NCBI GenBank assembly: GCA_002363575.1
Contig: DEWI01000039.1
Span: forward strand, 1-19,290
Origin: Verrucomicrobia bacterium UBA3214
GTDB taxonomy: Bacteria > Verrucomicrobiota > Kiritimatiellia > RFP12 > UBA1067
Length of the DNA: 19,290 bases
Direction: 5' to 3'
Shown: positions 12,081-19,290 of the stretch, in pieces
Layout: the number at the start of each line of letters is the position of its first letter
How positions within the stretch are numbered: position 1 is the first letter of the stretch
Translations under genes and position numbers: made by a program
Notes under the pieces: generated by a model
Seen by the model: the letters and a program-made list of their open reading frames with translations, nothing else
The model's database searches: none
What the model was told of the DNA's origin: nothing

Positions 12081-13565
12081 TTAGTCGGCATTGACAAGCG
12101 CCTCGACTTCGCGGCGGAACGCGCCCATATCCACCTTGCCCTTGAGCGCGGCGGCATAACCGCAACGTCCGGCAATTTCATCGGCTTTCGCTTTGGCCGC
12201 CGGGCCGAGGATGCGGAGCTTTTCGGCGGCTACGATGCCGGCGCGAAGCGCGACGAGCCTTGCGGAAGGTTCGCCGTTTGGATATACGAGGAACGTATCG
12301 CCCGCCTTCCAGCTCTTCGTCTTGAAGGACGCATCTTTGTAGGGATCGGCAGGCCAGGAATTCGCCGCCCAGCGCAGAAAGCCGTCAAAGCCCGCCATGG
12401 CGGGATAGACGCCGAGCCAGAAGCCTTCGTCGTCGGAGCTGAGCATGAAATTGTTCGGGCGCTGCGGCGAGCAGCATACATAGACGGTGGTCTTGCAGCC
12501 CTGCGCGCGGCGCGCATCGAGCGTCTTGAGGAAATCGGGGCTTTTGCCGAGGTGGTGCAGGCCCTGGCTGTAGTTGTCGATCTTGATGCCGTCGAAAGCG
12601 GCGGGGCTCTTGTTGCCTGCCATGGCGACCTTGAGGCCCGGGGCCTTGGCTTGAATTAGCGCGACGATGGCGCGAACATCCTCCGGGGAACGCTCGTCCA
12701 TGGCCATATAGGCGTTCGCGAACCAACCCTTCGCCTTGAGGTGGGCGGAGAAATCGACGAGGAACGCGCCCCAGTATTCCTCGAACTGCGGCGTGCCGGG
12801 CAGCAGTTTCTCGCGGTGCGTCTGGCCGGCGGCATCGCGCCAACTGGCCATGTAGCCCCACGGGCACATCGTGTAGCAGGCGATATCCGGGCCAAGGCCG
12901 CAACTCCGCGCGAACTCCACGTAGCGGTCGAAAAGCGTATAGTCGAATTTCCACGAGCCGTCACCGGCCTTGACGCGGTCTATCATGGAATGGTAGCCGT
13001 CGTAGCACTGGTGGTTCCACGGGAGATCGAGAATGGAGACGGTGATCGTCTTTACGCCGAAGTCGGCTAGCGTGGACCAGACGGTGCGCATTCTCGCGTA
13101 GTGCTCGCTCGAAAACGGCTCGACGTCGAAGTAGCGCGCGACCGCCCACGGATGCTGCCAGAGATCGAGAAAATATTTCCACTCGCGCGGCGGCGGCAGG
13201 ACGCGAGGGAGCACTTCGATTTCGAGCGGCCCGAAGTTCCTCTTGCCTGGCTTGGCATCGGCGGCGACTTCGATCTTGCAAGCGCTTGGCGCTTTCGCGT
13301 CGCCCTGGCGCGCGGTGCGCCAGACATCGGGACGCGAGCGCATATCCACTCCCTTCGGCTTCAATTCGTACGCGACTTCGTCATAGCGGCCTGGCGTGAC
13401 GCAAACGCCATCTTTCGCTATGCAGCCTGCGGCGCCGACGGCCTTCGCTTCATTTTCCGGAAGCTCGAAATACGCGGTTTCGCCGCGCCAGACGCGCGCC
13501 GTGAAGGCGAAAGCGCCGGAACCCAGCATCGAAACGATCGCAAGAGCGGCGAACTTGGTTCTCAT
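12081..13565 (-). CDS. Secreted DUF4091/GH123-like glycoside hydrolase
   Basis: The 494-residue protein has a signal peptide (MRTKFAALAIVSMLGSGAFA). Residues ~20-125 are a beta-rich N-terminal part; residues ~130-420 form the barrel with features of the DUF4091/GH123 group: the acidic pair D290-E291 in AYMAMDERSPED, and the block GFWLGVYPAM...FLRWAANSWPADPYKDA (381-411). In GH123 an Asp-Glu pair drives substrate-assisted cleavage of beta-N-acetylgalactosaminides (family knowledge); D290-E291 is the candidate here. I preferred ATG 13565 because AAGGGA lies 8 nt before it; ATG 13571 is only 2 nt from that site. It follows a GH89 gene on the same strand, so both may act on the same amino-sugar glycans. 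Substrate is inferred, not shown. Confidence 0.82.
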   Translation of the reverse strand: MRTKFAALAIVSMLGSGAFAFTARVWRGETAYFELPENEAKAVGAAGCIAKDGVCVTPGRYDEVAYELKPKGVDMRSRPDVWRTARQGDAKAPSACKIEVAADAKPGKRNFGPLEIEVLPRVLPPPREWKYFLDLWQHPWAVARYFDVEPFSSEHYARMRTVWSTLADFGVKTITVSILDLPWNHQCYDGYHSMIDRVKAGDGSWKFDYTLFDRYVEFARSCGLGPDIACYTMCPWGYMASWRDAAGQTHREKLLPGTPQFEEYWGAFLVDFSAHLKAKGWFANAYMAMDERSPEDVRAIVALIQAKAPGLKVAMAGNKSPAAFDGIKIDNYSQGLHHLGKSPDFLKTLDARRAQGCKTTVYVCCSPQRPNNFMLSSDDEGFWLGVYPAMAGFDGFLRWAANSWPADPYKDASFKTKSWKAGDTFLVYPNGEPSARLVALRAGIVAAEKLRILGPAAKAKADEIAGRCGYAAALKGKVDMGAFRREVEALVNAD

Positions 13566-13649
13566 TGTCATTTCCCTTTCTTTAAAATTGAACTGAATAT
13601 GAGAGCGCCGAGTGCGGAACTTTGTTTTGTCCGCTGCGCGGCGCGCCGG

Positions 13650-15422
13650 CTATTTGGCGGCGGTTGGCGGCGGCGCGGCGTTTTTGCGCTTCGCCTCCTG
13701 CACGAAGAAAGCGCGCCAGCGCGGGATGTACCAATCGCGAAGAAGCTCGGCGTATTCGCGATTCGCGTAATCGGCGAGCTGCGTGTGGCCGAGGCTCGCG
13801 GCATTCCAGGTCGTCACCATGCGCAGCCAGGCGGCGGCGCCGCGCTCGCCTGCGCGACGCCGCGCGACATCTTGCCAATATTCGAGGCGGAACGGCGGAG
13901 GGACTTCGTCGATCGGGCGCGAAGAGACCGCGTCGAACAGCTTTTCGCATTCGGCGGCGGCGGCGGCATCGCCCTTCGCGATTCGCGGCAGCAAGGCGCG
14001 GAATCTATTCGCTTCGAGCTGTCTGTGGATATCGTATAGATCGCAGGCGAGCGCGCGCGAGGGATGCGCCTTCGCCGCGTCTTCCATCAGCGAGGCGGCG
14101 TTTTCGAGTTGCGAAGAGTCGTACCAAACGCCCTTTCGCGGCCCCCACGAACTCGCGCGCACGGCATTCCACGCCGGCTGCGCGCACATCAGATTCTCGA
14201 CCGTTCCCTGCTGCGCGTACGGGCAGGCGTATGCCGTCGCGGCGAGAATGCGCCACGCCTTGGCGAGGCGGGCGTCTTTCGTGCCATAGCGCTTTGCGAC
14301 CCAATCGTCCAGCCAAGCGGCAAGTTCGGCGTCCGACATCTCGGCGCCGGACTCGCGCATCATCATCTCTTCAAATAGATCGCTGCACACCTCGTTCGTG
14401 AAAAAGCCTTCCGAAAGCGCGCCATAGCCGCGGAACGTCGCCGCGCCAACGCCCTTTGCGGCGCGTCCGAGGCGCGCGTACGTCTTGAGGTTGCCGTAGA
14501 GGCCGTGGTTGCCGCCGAAATTCAGCACTTCGCACCACACCCAGGGGAACGCGCCGAATGAAAGCCCGCACGACGCATCATCCTTTACGAAAGCGGTCAT
14601 ATCCGCGACGAGCGCTTCGATGAGAGTATAGCGGGGATCGAGACCGGCGAGCAGTTCTTTTTTCGGATTGCCCGCCCAGCCTTGCAAAACCCACGTCACG
14701 CCGGGGAAGGCGCTCTGCTGGGTCGCCTGCACGGCGCGCGCCGCCGCCGTGACGTTTATGCCGGCGGCGTTGCCGCCTTCGTGGAACAGATCGCCGGCGA
14801 GATACTTCGGCTTGAAGCCATAGACCTTCTCGAGATTGCGGTGCCAGGCGGCGGCGGCGAGCGCGAACGCCGGGCACGTGGGGTCTATGACCGGCGGGCG
14901 TTCGTAGCACAGCCACTTGCCTTGCGGCATAAGCCGCAGCCCCGCGGCCTTCAACGGCTCCGGAGAGAAGTTCGGCCACATGCCGAAAAAGCCTTGAAGG
15001 ATAGGCTCTATGCCCTTCTCGCGCATCTTCGCGGCGATGCGCCGCCCGCGCTCGCCGTCTTCGTCGATAGTCTTGCCGTCGATGGGTCCGCCTTCACCCG
15101 AGAGGTTGTCCATGAGCCACCACGCGCGCGCGCACTCGTCGGGGATGAAGGCGCGAATGGCATCGCCGGAAACGCCTAGCTCGCGCAACGTCTCTTGCCA
15201 GACTTTCTGCGTGCCGTCGAGAACGAGCGCGACATTGTAGCCTGCGGCGGCGAGGCGGTCTATCTCGCGCTCCCACATCTCGTCGGAGAAGTACGCGAAG
15301 GTATAGGAGAGCGTGCAGTAGTTGTATGCTATGCGAAGCGGCGGCGGCGCCGCCACGCCGTCGAAAGCGGCCGGTGCGGCGGCCAACGACGCTATGCAGA
15401 GGGCTTTGAATGCTTTGTTCAT
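13650..15422 (-). CDS. Secreted GH89 alpha-N-acetylglucosaminidase-like enzyme
   Basis: The 590-residue protein begins with a signal peptide (MNKAFKALCIASLAAAPAAF). It then goes straight into the GH89 barrel: YCTLSYTFAYFSDEMWEREID at the start (the NAGLU pattern of a Trp-Glu-Arg-Glu-Ile-Asp helix), MDNLSGEGGP, YLAGDLFHEGG with Glu215 (acid/base position), TWVLQGW, PWVWCEVLNFGGNHGLYGN and GYGALSEGFF with Glu338 (nucleophile position). The small N-terminal domain found in most GH89 enzymes is missing. The all-helical C-terminal part follows to residue 590. The family releases terminal alpha-linked GlcNAc from mucin or heparan-type glycans. The start ATG 15422 is chosen for the signal peptide; the ribosome site is weak (CGGAAAA). 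Next to the DUF4091 gene (84 nt) and the transporter-linked gene upstream (38 nt). Confidence 0.9.
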   Translation of the reverse strand: MNKAFKALCIASLAAAPAAFDGVAAPPPLRIAYNYCTLSYTFAYFSDEMWEREIDRLAAAGYNVALVLDGTQKVWQETLRELGVSGDAIRAFIPDECARAWWLMDNLSGEGGPIDGKTIDEDGERGRRIAAKMREKGIEPILQGFFGMWPNFSPEPLKAAGLRLMPQGKWLCYERPPVIDPTCPAFALAAAAWHRNLEKVYGFKPKYLAGDLFHEGGNAAGINVTAAARAVQATQQSAFPGVTWVLQGWAGNPKKELLAGLDPRYTLIEALVADMTAFVKDDASCGLSFGAFPWVWCEVLNFGGNHGLYGNLKTYARLGRAAKGVGAATFRGYGALSEGFFTNEVCSDLFEEMMMRESGAEMSDAELAAWLDDWVAKRYGTKDARLAKAWRILAATAYACPYAQQGTVENLMCAQPAWNAVRASSWGPRKGVWYDSSQLENAASLMEDAAKAHPSRALACDLYDIHRQLEANRFRALLPRIAKGDAAAAAECEKLFDAVSSRPIDEVPPPFRLEYWQDVARRRAGERGAAAWLRMVTTWNAASLGHTQLADYANREYAELLRDWYIPRWRAFFVQEAKRKNAAPPPTAAK

Positions 15423-15460
15423 GATGTCGGTGTGTTTTCCGAGTTGGACGAAGGCAGATG

Positions 15461-15931
15461 CTATTCCCGTTCCCAAAGCTTGAAATCGGCATCGGCGATA
15501 CGCGGGAAGCGGCGCCCGGCTTCGTCGTACATCTCGAGGCGCCCGGTGACGACGATAGGCGATTCGTTTGGCGGGAAATCCCCCGGCCACGAATATTTCG
15601 CCTTTGGAAGGAACTCCACAGGATCAACGACAGAGCAGCAAACGCATCCCGCCTCGGACGCGGGAGCGATGGCGAACGAGCGATGGACGCCCGCGGAGTC
15701 TTCGTCTTCGGCAAGGACGAAAGCGCCCGCGAGGCGCAGCGTCTTGCCTTCGAACTCGACGGGATTAGCGGCGAGGCGGTAGGTTGTCGAAGATCGCAAC
15801 GAGGGCTTCATGCTCATCAAATCGAAATCGACATCGGCGCGCGGCGTAGGCGCGTCGAGCATGCAAAAAAGCGCGACGGCCGCGAAAGGCAGCGCCGCCA
15901 ATGAAAACTTCGCGATGGCGGAGGCTTTCAC
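15461..15931 (-). CDS. Small membrane-anchored protein with CxCC motif, coupled to the zinc permease
   Basis: A 156-residue protein starting at GTG 15931, which overlaps the permease stop as GTGA and has GGGAGG 8 nt upstream, so translation is coupled. Residues ~7-25 are a hydrophobic anchor or signal sequence (no lipobox: the residue before Cys23 is Phe). The rest is soluble and beta-rich: EGKTLRLAGAFV at 61-72, EAGCVCCSVVDPVEF at 93-107 with Cys96, Cys98 and Cys99, then PIVVTGRLEMYDE. By eye this resembles the C-terminal part of YcgQ/DUF1980-type proteins (G-k-v-x-G-f ... CC-x-D ... V-x-G-x-l), some of which are zinc-regulated, but I could not verify it. A role in metal handling in the envelope is inferred from its position and cysteines. 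Confidence 0.75.
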   Translation of the reverse strand: MKASAIAKFSLAALPFAAVALFCMLDAPTPRADVDFDLMSMKPSLRSSTTYRLAANPVEFEGKTLRLAGAFVLAEDEDSAGVHRSFAIAPASEAGCVCCSVVDPVEFLPKAKYSWPGDFPPNESPIVVTGRLEMYDEAGRRFPRIADADFKLWERE

Positions 15932-16752
15932 CGCTTGAACCTCCCGGCGAGGGACAAAATCCCAAAGCCCGCTATGTCCGCCGCTACGATAGTCGAGCCG
16001 ACAGGCGTTCCGGCGACGACTGCCGCGAGGATGCCCGCGAGCGAACACACGACAGTAAAGACGGCGGCGACGGCGCACACGCCGCGAAAAGATTTCGCAA
16101 CGCGCATCGCCGCGATCGCGGGCACGACGATAAGCGAAGAGACGAGCAGCGTGCCCACGAGACGCATGGAGATCACGATCACCACGGCGATGACGACGGC
16201 AGAGACGCTGTTGAAGAGGGCGGTGCGCGCCCCGCAAGCCTTGGCGTATGTCTCGTCGAATGTCATGTCGAATATGCGGTGGTAGAAGAAAAGCCAAAGC
16301 GCGCATACGGCGAGCGAAAGCCCCACGGAGAGCCAGACGTCAAGGTCCGTCAATGTCAATATTGACACGGAACCGAAGAGCGTGGTGCAGACATCTCCGG
16401 AAACGTTCGACGACGAGGGCTTGAGATTCATCACAAGATACCCCGTCGCCATCGCGCCGACGGAAAGCATAGCCAGCATCGCATCCGCGCCAGTCTTGGC
16501 GCCGCGGCCCGCGCGCACCAGGAGAAGCGCCGCCGCTATCGTCACCGGCAGACTGAGCGCCATCGTATCCGCAAGCGAAAGCGCGCCGGCGACGGCCATG
16601 GCGCCGAAGGCGACATGCGAAAGCCCGTCGCCGATGAACGACAGCCTCTTCAAGACGAGCGGAACGCCGAGAAGCGCGGCGCAAAGCGATATGAGCACGC
16701 CGGCCACAAGCGCGTTCTGGACGAACGGATATGATAGATATTCCAGTATCAT
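15928..16752 (-). CDS. znuB: Zinc-type ABC transporter, membrane permease
   Basis: The 274-residue protein is a polytopic inner-membrane permease of the ABC-3 (ZnuB/AdcB) family, with about eight hydrophobic segments spread over its length. Family-like pieces are RRLSFIGDGLSHVAFG-type KRLSFIGDGLSHVAFGAMAV near 35-54, FDETYAKACG in the middle (cytoplasmic coupling loop to the ATPase) and LLVSSLIVVPAIAA in the later half. It would form the channel for ions delivered by the binding protein encoded upstream. ATG 16752 follows the ATPase stop by 4 nt; the longer frame to 16791 would overlap it. Its stop overlaps the GTG of the next gene. Metal identity (Zn versus Mn or Fe) rests on the neighbours. 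Confidence 0.92.
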   Translation of the reverse strand: MILEYLSYPFVQNALVAGVLISLCAALLGVPLVLKRLSFIGDGLSHVAFGAMAVAGALSLADTMALSLPVTIAAALLLVRAGRGAKTGADAMLAMLSVGAMATGYLVMNLKPSSSNVSGDVCTTLFGSVSILTLTDLDVWLSVGLSLAVCALWLFFYHRIFDMTFDETYAKACGARTALFNSVSAVVIAVVIVISMRLVGTLLVSSLIVVPAIAAMRVAKSFRGVCAVAAVFTVVCSLAGILAAVVAGTPVGSTIVAADIAGFGILSLAGRFKR

Positions 16753-16756
16753 GGCG

Positions 16757-17419
16757 TCATCCGTGCCGTTCGTTCGTCTTGAAAGACGCATCTTCGCCCA
16801 GCGTCAAGATGTGGGTGGAGGCCGCGAGCGCCGCGGTCAGGTCGTGGGTGACCATGACAATCGCGAGGCCGTCGGCGCTCAATCTGGAAATCAGCCTGTA
16901 GAAATCCGCCGTGGCCTCGGCGTCCAAGCCGTTCGTCGGCTCGTCGAGAAGCAATAGACGGCAATTCCCGCAAAGGGCGCGCGCGAGGAGGGTCTTCTGG
17001 CGCTGGCCTCCCGAAAGCTCGCGATAGCAGCGGTCTGCGAGCGGCGCTATGCCCAGGCGGACCATCGCAGCAAGCGCGCGGCGCTTTTCGCCGCGCGAAT
17101 AAAACGGCCTCCAGCCTCTGCGGGCCTGGCAGCCGGATTGCACGACTTCGCGGACGGAAGCGGGGAAGTCGCGCTGCATCGGGCCTTGCTGCGGGAGATA
17201 GCCGATCTGGCCGTCTTCGAAATCGCTTGCAAATTCGATAGTGCCTGCGAGGGGCTTGGCGAGGCCGGCGATGCACTTCAGAAGCGTCGTTTTGCCCGAG
17301 CCGTTGTGGCCGACCACGCAAAGGCAATCTCCCGGCCCGACGTTGAAATCGGGGCAGGGGGCCAAAACGTGCGTACCGTAGCCCAAAAGCAAGTCGCGGC
17401 ATTCAACGAGCTTCTGCAT
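16757..17419 (-). CDS. znuC: Zinc-type ABC transporter, ATPase
   Basis: The 220-residue cytoplasmic ATPase powers metal import. Walker A is GHNGSGKTT at 37-45, Q-loop YLPQQ near 74-78, signature LSGGQRQK at 135-142, Walker B LLLLDEP at 155-161, and the switch histidine is H192 in MVTHDL. The stretch IGYLPQQGPMQRDFPASVREV is typical of metal-ion ATPases of the ZnuC group. It starts 11 nt after znuA ends and stops 4 nt before znuB, consistent with one transcript. Length is a little under E. coli ZnuC (251), which has an extra C-terminal part. Confidence 0.94.
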   Translation of the reverse strand: MQKLVECRDLLLGYGTHVLAPCPDFNVGPGDCLCVVGHNGSGKTTLLKCIAGLAKPLAGTIEFASDFEDGQIGYLPQQGPMQRDFPASVREVVQSGCQARRGWRPFYSRGEKRRALAAMVRLGIAPLADRCYRELSGGQRQKTLLARALCGNCRLLLLDEPTNGLDAEATADFYRLISRLSADGLAIVMVTHDLTAALAASTHILTLGEDASFKTNERHG

Positions 17420-17430
17420 TCGAGATCCTT

Positions 17431-18414
17431 TCAGTTGAGCGCGGCTTTGAGAACTTCGAGATTGCGCTTCATCGCGTCGAGATAGCGCGTCGTCCCGGCG
17501 GCGTCCGCGCCGGTGGATTGCAGGGAATCGAGCGCGAGAATGCGCTGGTCGCGCGTCTTCGTAGCGCGGCGCACGGCTTCGGCGATCTTCGAATTCGGGC
17601 TTTCGGTCGTAAGGATGACGGGCAGGCGGAGTTCGTCAAGCTTGCGCGCTAGGAAAGCGATCGTCTTGAAGCTCGCTTCGCTCTCGGCGGAGCAGCCGGG
17701 GAAGGCCGCATGAAAGGCGAGCGAGTAGTCGTCCGCAAGATACCTGAAAGGGAAACGGTCGGCCACGAGGATGGTCTTTCGCCTGGCGGAAGCGACGGCT
17801 GCGGCGTATTCGGCGTCGAGCGCGGCGAGGCGCTGGCGATACGCCGATGCGTTCGCGCGGTACGTCTGCGCGTTCGCGGGGTCGATGGCGCAGATTTCAT
17901 TTGCGATCGCCTCCACGAGCGTAGCGGCATGGCGCAGGGAAAGCCAGACATGCTCGTCCAATTCGCGCTCGCCGCCGTGGCGGGCTTCGTTATGGCAAGC
18001 GGCGTCGTGGCAGGCGTGCCCATGCTCCATGCCTTCGGCATGCTTCTCTTCCTTGGCGGCCGCGCCCAGAGTCTGCATGAGATTCAGGACGCGGCGGCCG
18101 GGCTTCGCGTCCTGCGCGAGCACGCGCGGCGCCCACGAATCGGATTCGCCTCCATTATATATAAATAGATCGCAGGCGGCGACGACGCGCAAATCCGCGG
18201 CTGTCGGGATGTAGCTGTGGAGATCGGCGCCGCTGCGAAGGAGCAGCACAAGCTCCGCGCCGCCGGCGTTGTCGCCGAGAATCTGGCGCGTCCAGTCGTA
18301 TATCGGGAAAGTCGTCGCGACGATCCTGGCGCGCGGCGGCGCGGCGGGCGGCGGCGGCGCCGCGAATACGAGCGCCGCCAGCATCGCGGAGATGGAGAAA
18401 ACTGTCTTTTTCAT
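17431..18414 (-). CDS. znuA: Zinc-type ABC transporter, substrate-binding protein
   Basis: The 327-residue periplasmic protein has a signal peptide (MKKTVFSISAMLAALVFA) and a proline-rich stretch. ATTFPIYDW near 33-41 opens the cluster A-1/ZnuA fold. Likely ligands are His66 (DLHSY) and His155 (DEHVWLS). Between them, residues ~125-147 form a His/Cys-rich loop (HAEGMEHGHACH, AACHNEARH), typical of zinc rather than manganese binders. The usual third-histidine region reads ADRFPFRYLADDY with no histidine, as in a subgroup of such proteins in anaerobes. Start ATG 18414 is chosen for the signal peptide; AAGGA lies 9-10 nt upstream. nadK ends 70 nt before it. No Zur-like site is visible in that gap, so it may be transcribed from an upstream promoter. 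Confidence 0.93.
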   Translation of the reverse strand: MKKTVFSISAMLAALVFAAPPPPAAPPRARIVATTFPIYDWTRQILGDNAGGAELVLLLRSGADLHSYIPTAADLRVVAACDLFIYNGGESDSWAPRVLAQDAKPGRRVLNLMQTLGAAAKEEKHAEGMEHGHACHDAACHNEARHGGERELDEHVWLSLRHAATLVEAIANEICAIDPANAQTYRANASAYRQRLAALDAEYAAAVASARRKTILVADRFPFRYLADDYSLAFHAAFPGCSAESEASFKTIAFLARKLDELRLPVILTTESPNSKIAEAVRRATKTRDQRILALDSLQSTGADAAGTTRYLDAMKRNLEVLKAALN

Positions 18415-18484
18415 TCTTCTGCTTTCCTTGGTATCCGCTGGCGGGAAGAGACGGCGCGAGAGACGGGAACGCTGCGGCAGGCTC

Positions 18485-19276
18485 TCAGACCGGCCAGCCG
18501 AGTTTGCGCGAAAGCACCGCGAATGGATCGTAGCCGGGCAGCTCGACAAGGCACGCGCTCTCGCGCGCCTTCGATACGACGATGGCTTCGTCGCACTCGA
18601 GCATGAACACCCCGTCGCCGTCCGCATACACGCCGAGGCGCTCGCCGCGGCCGTTCACGCGCCTGCGGGATGTCAGCTTGAAATACACGCCGTCGTTGGC
18701 TACGAAGGCGCGCACGCCGAGCGCGTGCGGATTCATCGGCGTGACGACAAGCGCCGACGTATCCGGCATGAGGATCGGCCCTCCGGCGGCCAGGGAATAT
18801 GCCGTGGAGCCGGTCGGCGTGGCGATCACGAGGCCGTCGGCCGCATAGCGCGTGACGGCGCGTCCGCCGGTCTCGAGGTCGATCCATGCGGCGTGGCCTG
18901 TAAGCTCGCGCATGGCGGCGATTTCATTCAGCGCCACCGCCCTTTCGCCCGTTGAAGGCTTTACGACTTGGAGCATGGTGCGGCGCGAAACCGTCCAATT
19001 CCCGCTTGCGAGTTTGTCGAGGGCATCCTCGAAACCGCCTTCTTCGACAGTGGCCAGATAACCGAGCGAGCCGAGATTGAACCCGAGGACGGGCATGCCC
19101 GGATGGTGGTGGACGGCGCGGAGAATCGTGCCGTCGCCGCCAAGCGCCACCACTATATCGCTGGCGGCGCCGTCCGCGCAAAGCTCCAGACCGCGTGCGC
19201 GCGCAAGCCGCGCCACTTCGCTTTTCGCGGCTGCGGCACGATCGCTCGCTTCGTTGGTATGCAAATGCAGACGCAT
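18485..19276 (-). CDS. nadK: NAD kinase
   Basis: The 263-residue cytoplasmic enzyme phosphorylates NAD to NADP. GGDGT at 46-50 is the ATP/catalytic motif with the essential Asp, NE at 117-118 contacts NAD, and DGLVIATPTGSTAYSLAAGGP at 147-167 is the glycine-rich NAD-kinase signature. Length is normal (250-300). ATG 19276 lies 14 nt from the window end; upstream bases continue the frame as K-P-K-P with no visible ribosome site, so a start outside the window cannot be excluded, but MRLHLHTNEA matches the usual first beta-strand. It is upstream of znuA on the same strand. The other NAD gene of the window, nadD, is distant. Confidence 0.95.
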   Translation of the reverse strand: MRLHLHTNEASDRAAAAKSEVARLARARGLELCADGAASDIVVALGGDGTILRAVHHHPGMPVLGFNLGSLGYLATVEEGGFEDALDKLASGNWTVSRRTMLQVVKPSTGERAVALNEIAAMRELTGHAAWIDLETGGRAVTRYAADGLVIATPTGSTAYSLAAGGPILMPDTSALVVTPMNPHALGVRAFVANDGVYFKLTSRRRVNGRGERLGVYADGDGVFMLECDEAIVVSKARESACLVELPGYDPFAVLSRKLGWPV

Positions 19277-19290
19277 GCGGTTTCGGTTTT

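Noticed and set aside
18149..18175. Promoter-like TATATATAAT on the minus strand inside znuA
   Set aside because: It encodes DLFIYNGG of the binding protein, in the right frame; an internal promoter directed at znuC is possible but unsupported.

Overview
The window reads like a chromosome segment of a strictly anaerobic, GC-rich, diderm bacterium of the PVC group, most likely a gut or rumen Kiritimatiellota/Verrucomicrobiota relative. This rests on the mix of very large secreted beta-helical proteins (one with an InlB-type repeat), a meso-diaminopimelate-type MurE motif, glycan-cleaving GH89 and GH123/DUF4091-like enzymes, and an oxygen-sensitive class III ribonucleotide reductase. The taxonomic call is inference; no rRNA or marker search was possible.

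Layout: (1) 1-725, minus: 5' part of a secreted beta-strand-repeat protein, preceded by a roughly 280-nt hairpin-rich leader. (2) 1236-1928, plus: nadD, whose C-terminus is a ferredoxin-thioredoxin-reductase-like six-cysteine domain, so NAD synthesis and an Fe-S redox module share one polypeptide. (3) 2242-5086, plus: nrdD-nrdG, the anaerobic RNR and its activase, behind a promoter carrying two clear NrdR boxes and a DnaA-box-like dyad, with a strong hairpin between the two genes. (4) 5164-7856, minus: upp, then an unusual gene fusing a MurE-like ligase lacking its N-terminal domain to an acyl-ACP thioesterase. (5) 8034-11594, minus: a 1186-residue secreted beta-helix/InlB-repeat protein. (6) 11595-12080: non-coding region with that gene's promoter, an AT-rich dyad and an array of 22-bp palindromic repeats. 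(7) 12081-19276, minus: nadK, zinc-type ABC transporter genes (znuA, znuC, znuB), a small membrane-anchored protein with a CxCC motif, then a GH89 alpha-N-acetylglucosaminidase-like enzyme and a DUF4091/GH123-like enzyme.

How they fit: nrdDG and upp serve nucleotide supply under anoxia; nadD and nadK serve NAD(P) supply; the zinc transporter and the small CxCC protein are translationally coupled; the two glycosidase-like proteins have signal peptides and would act on GlcNAc/GalNAc-containing host glycans such as mucin.

The most noteworthy points are the NadD-FTR fusion, the MurE-thioesterase fusion, the 22-bp palindromic array, and a 15-bp sequence shared exactly by the nrdD and surface-protein promoters at the same distance from identical -10 hexamers.
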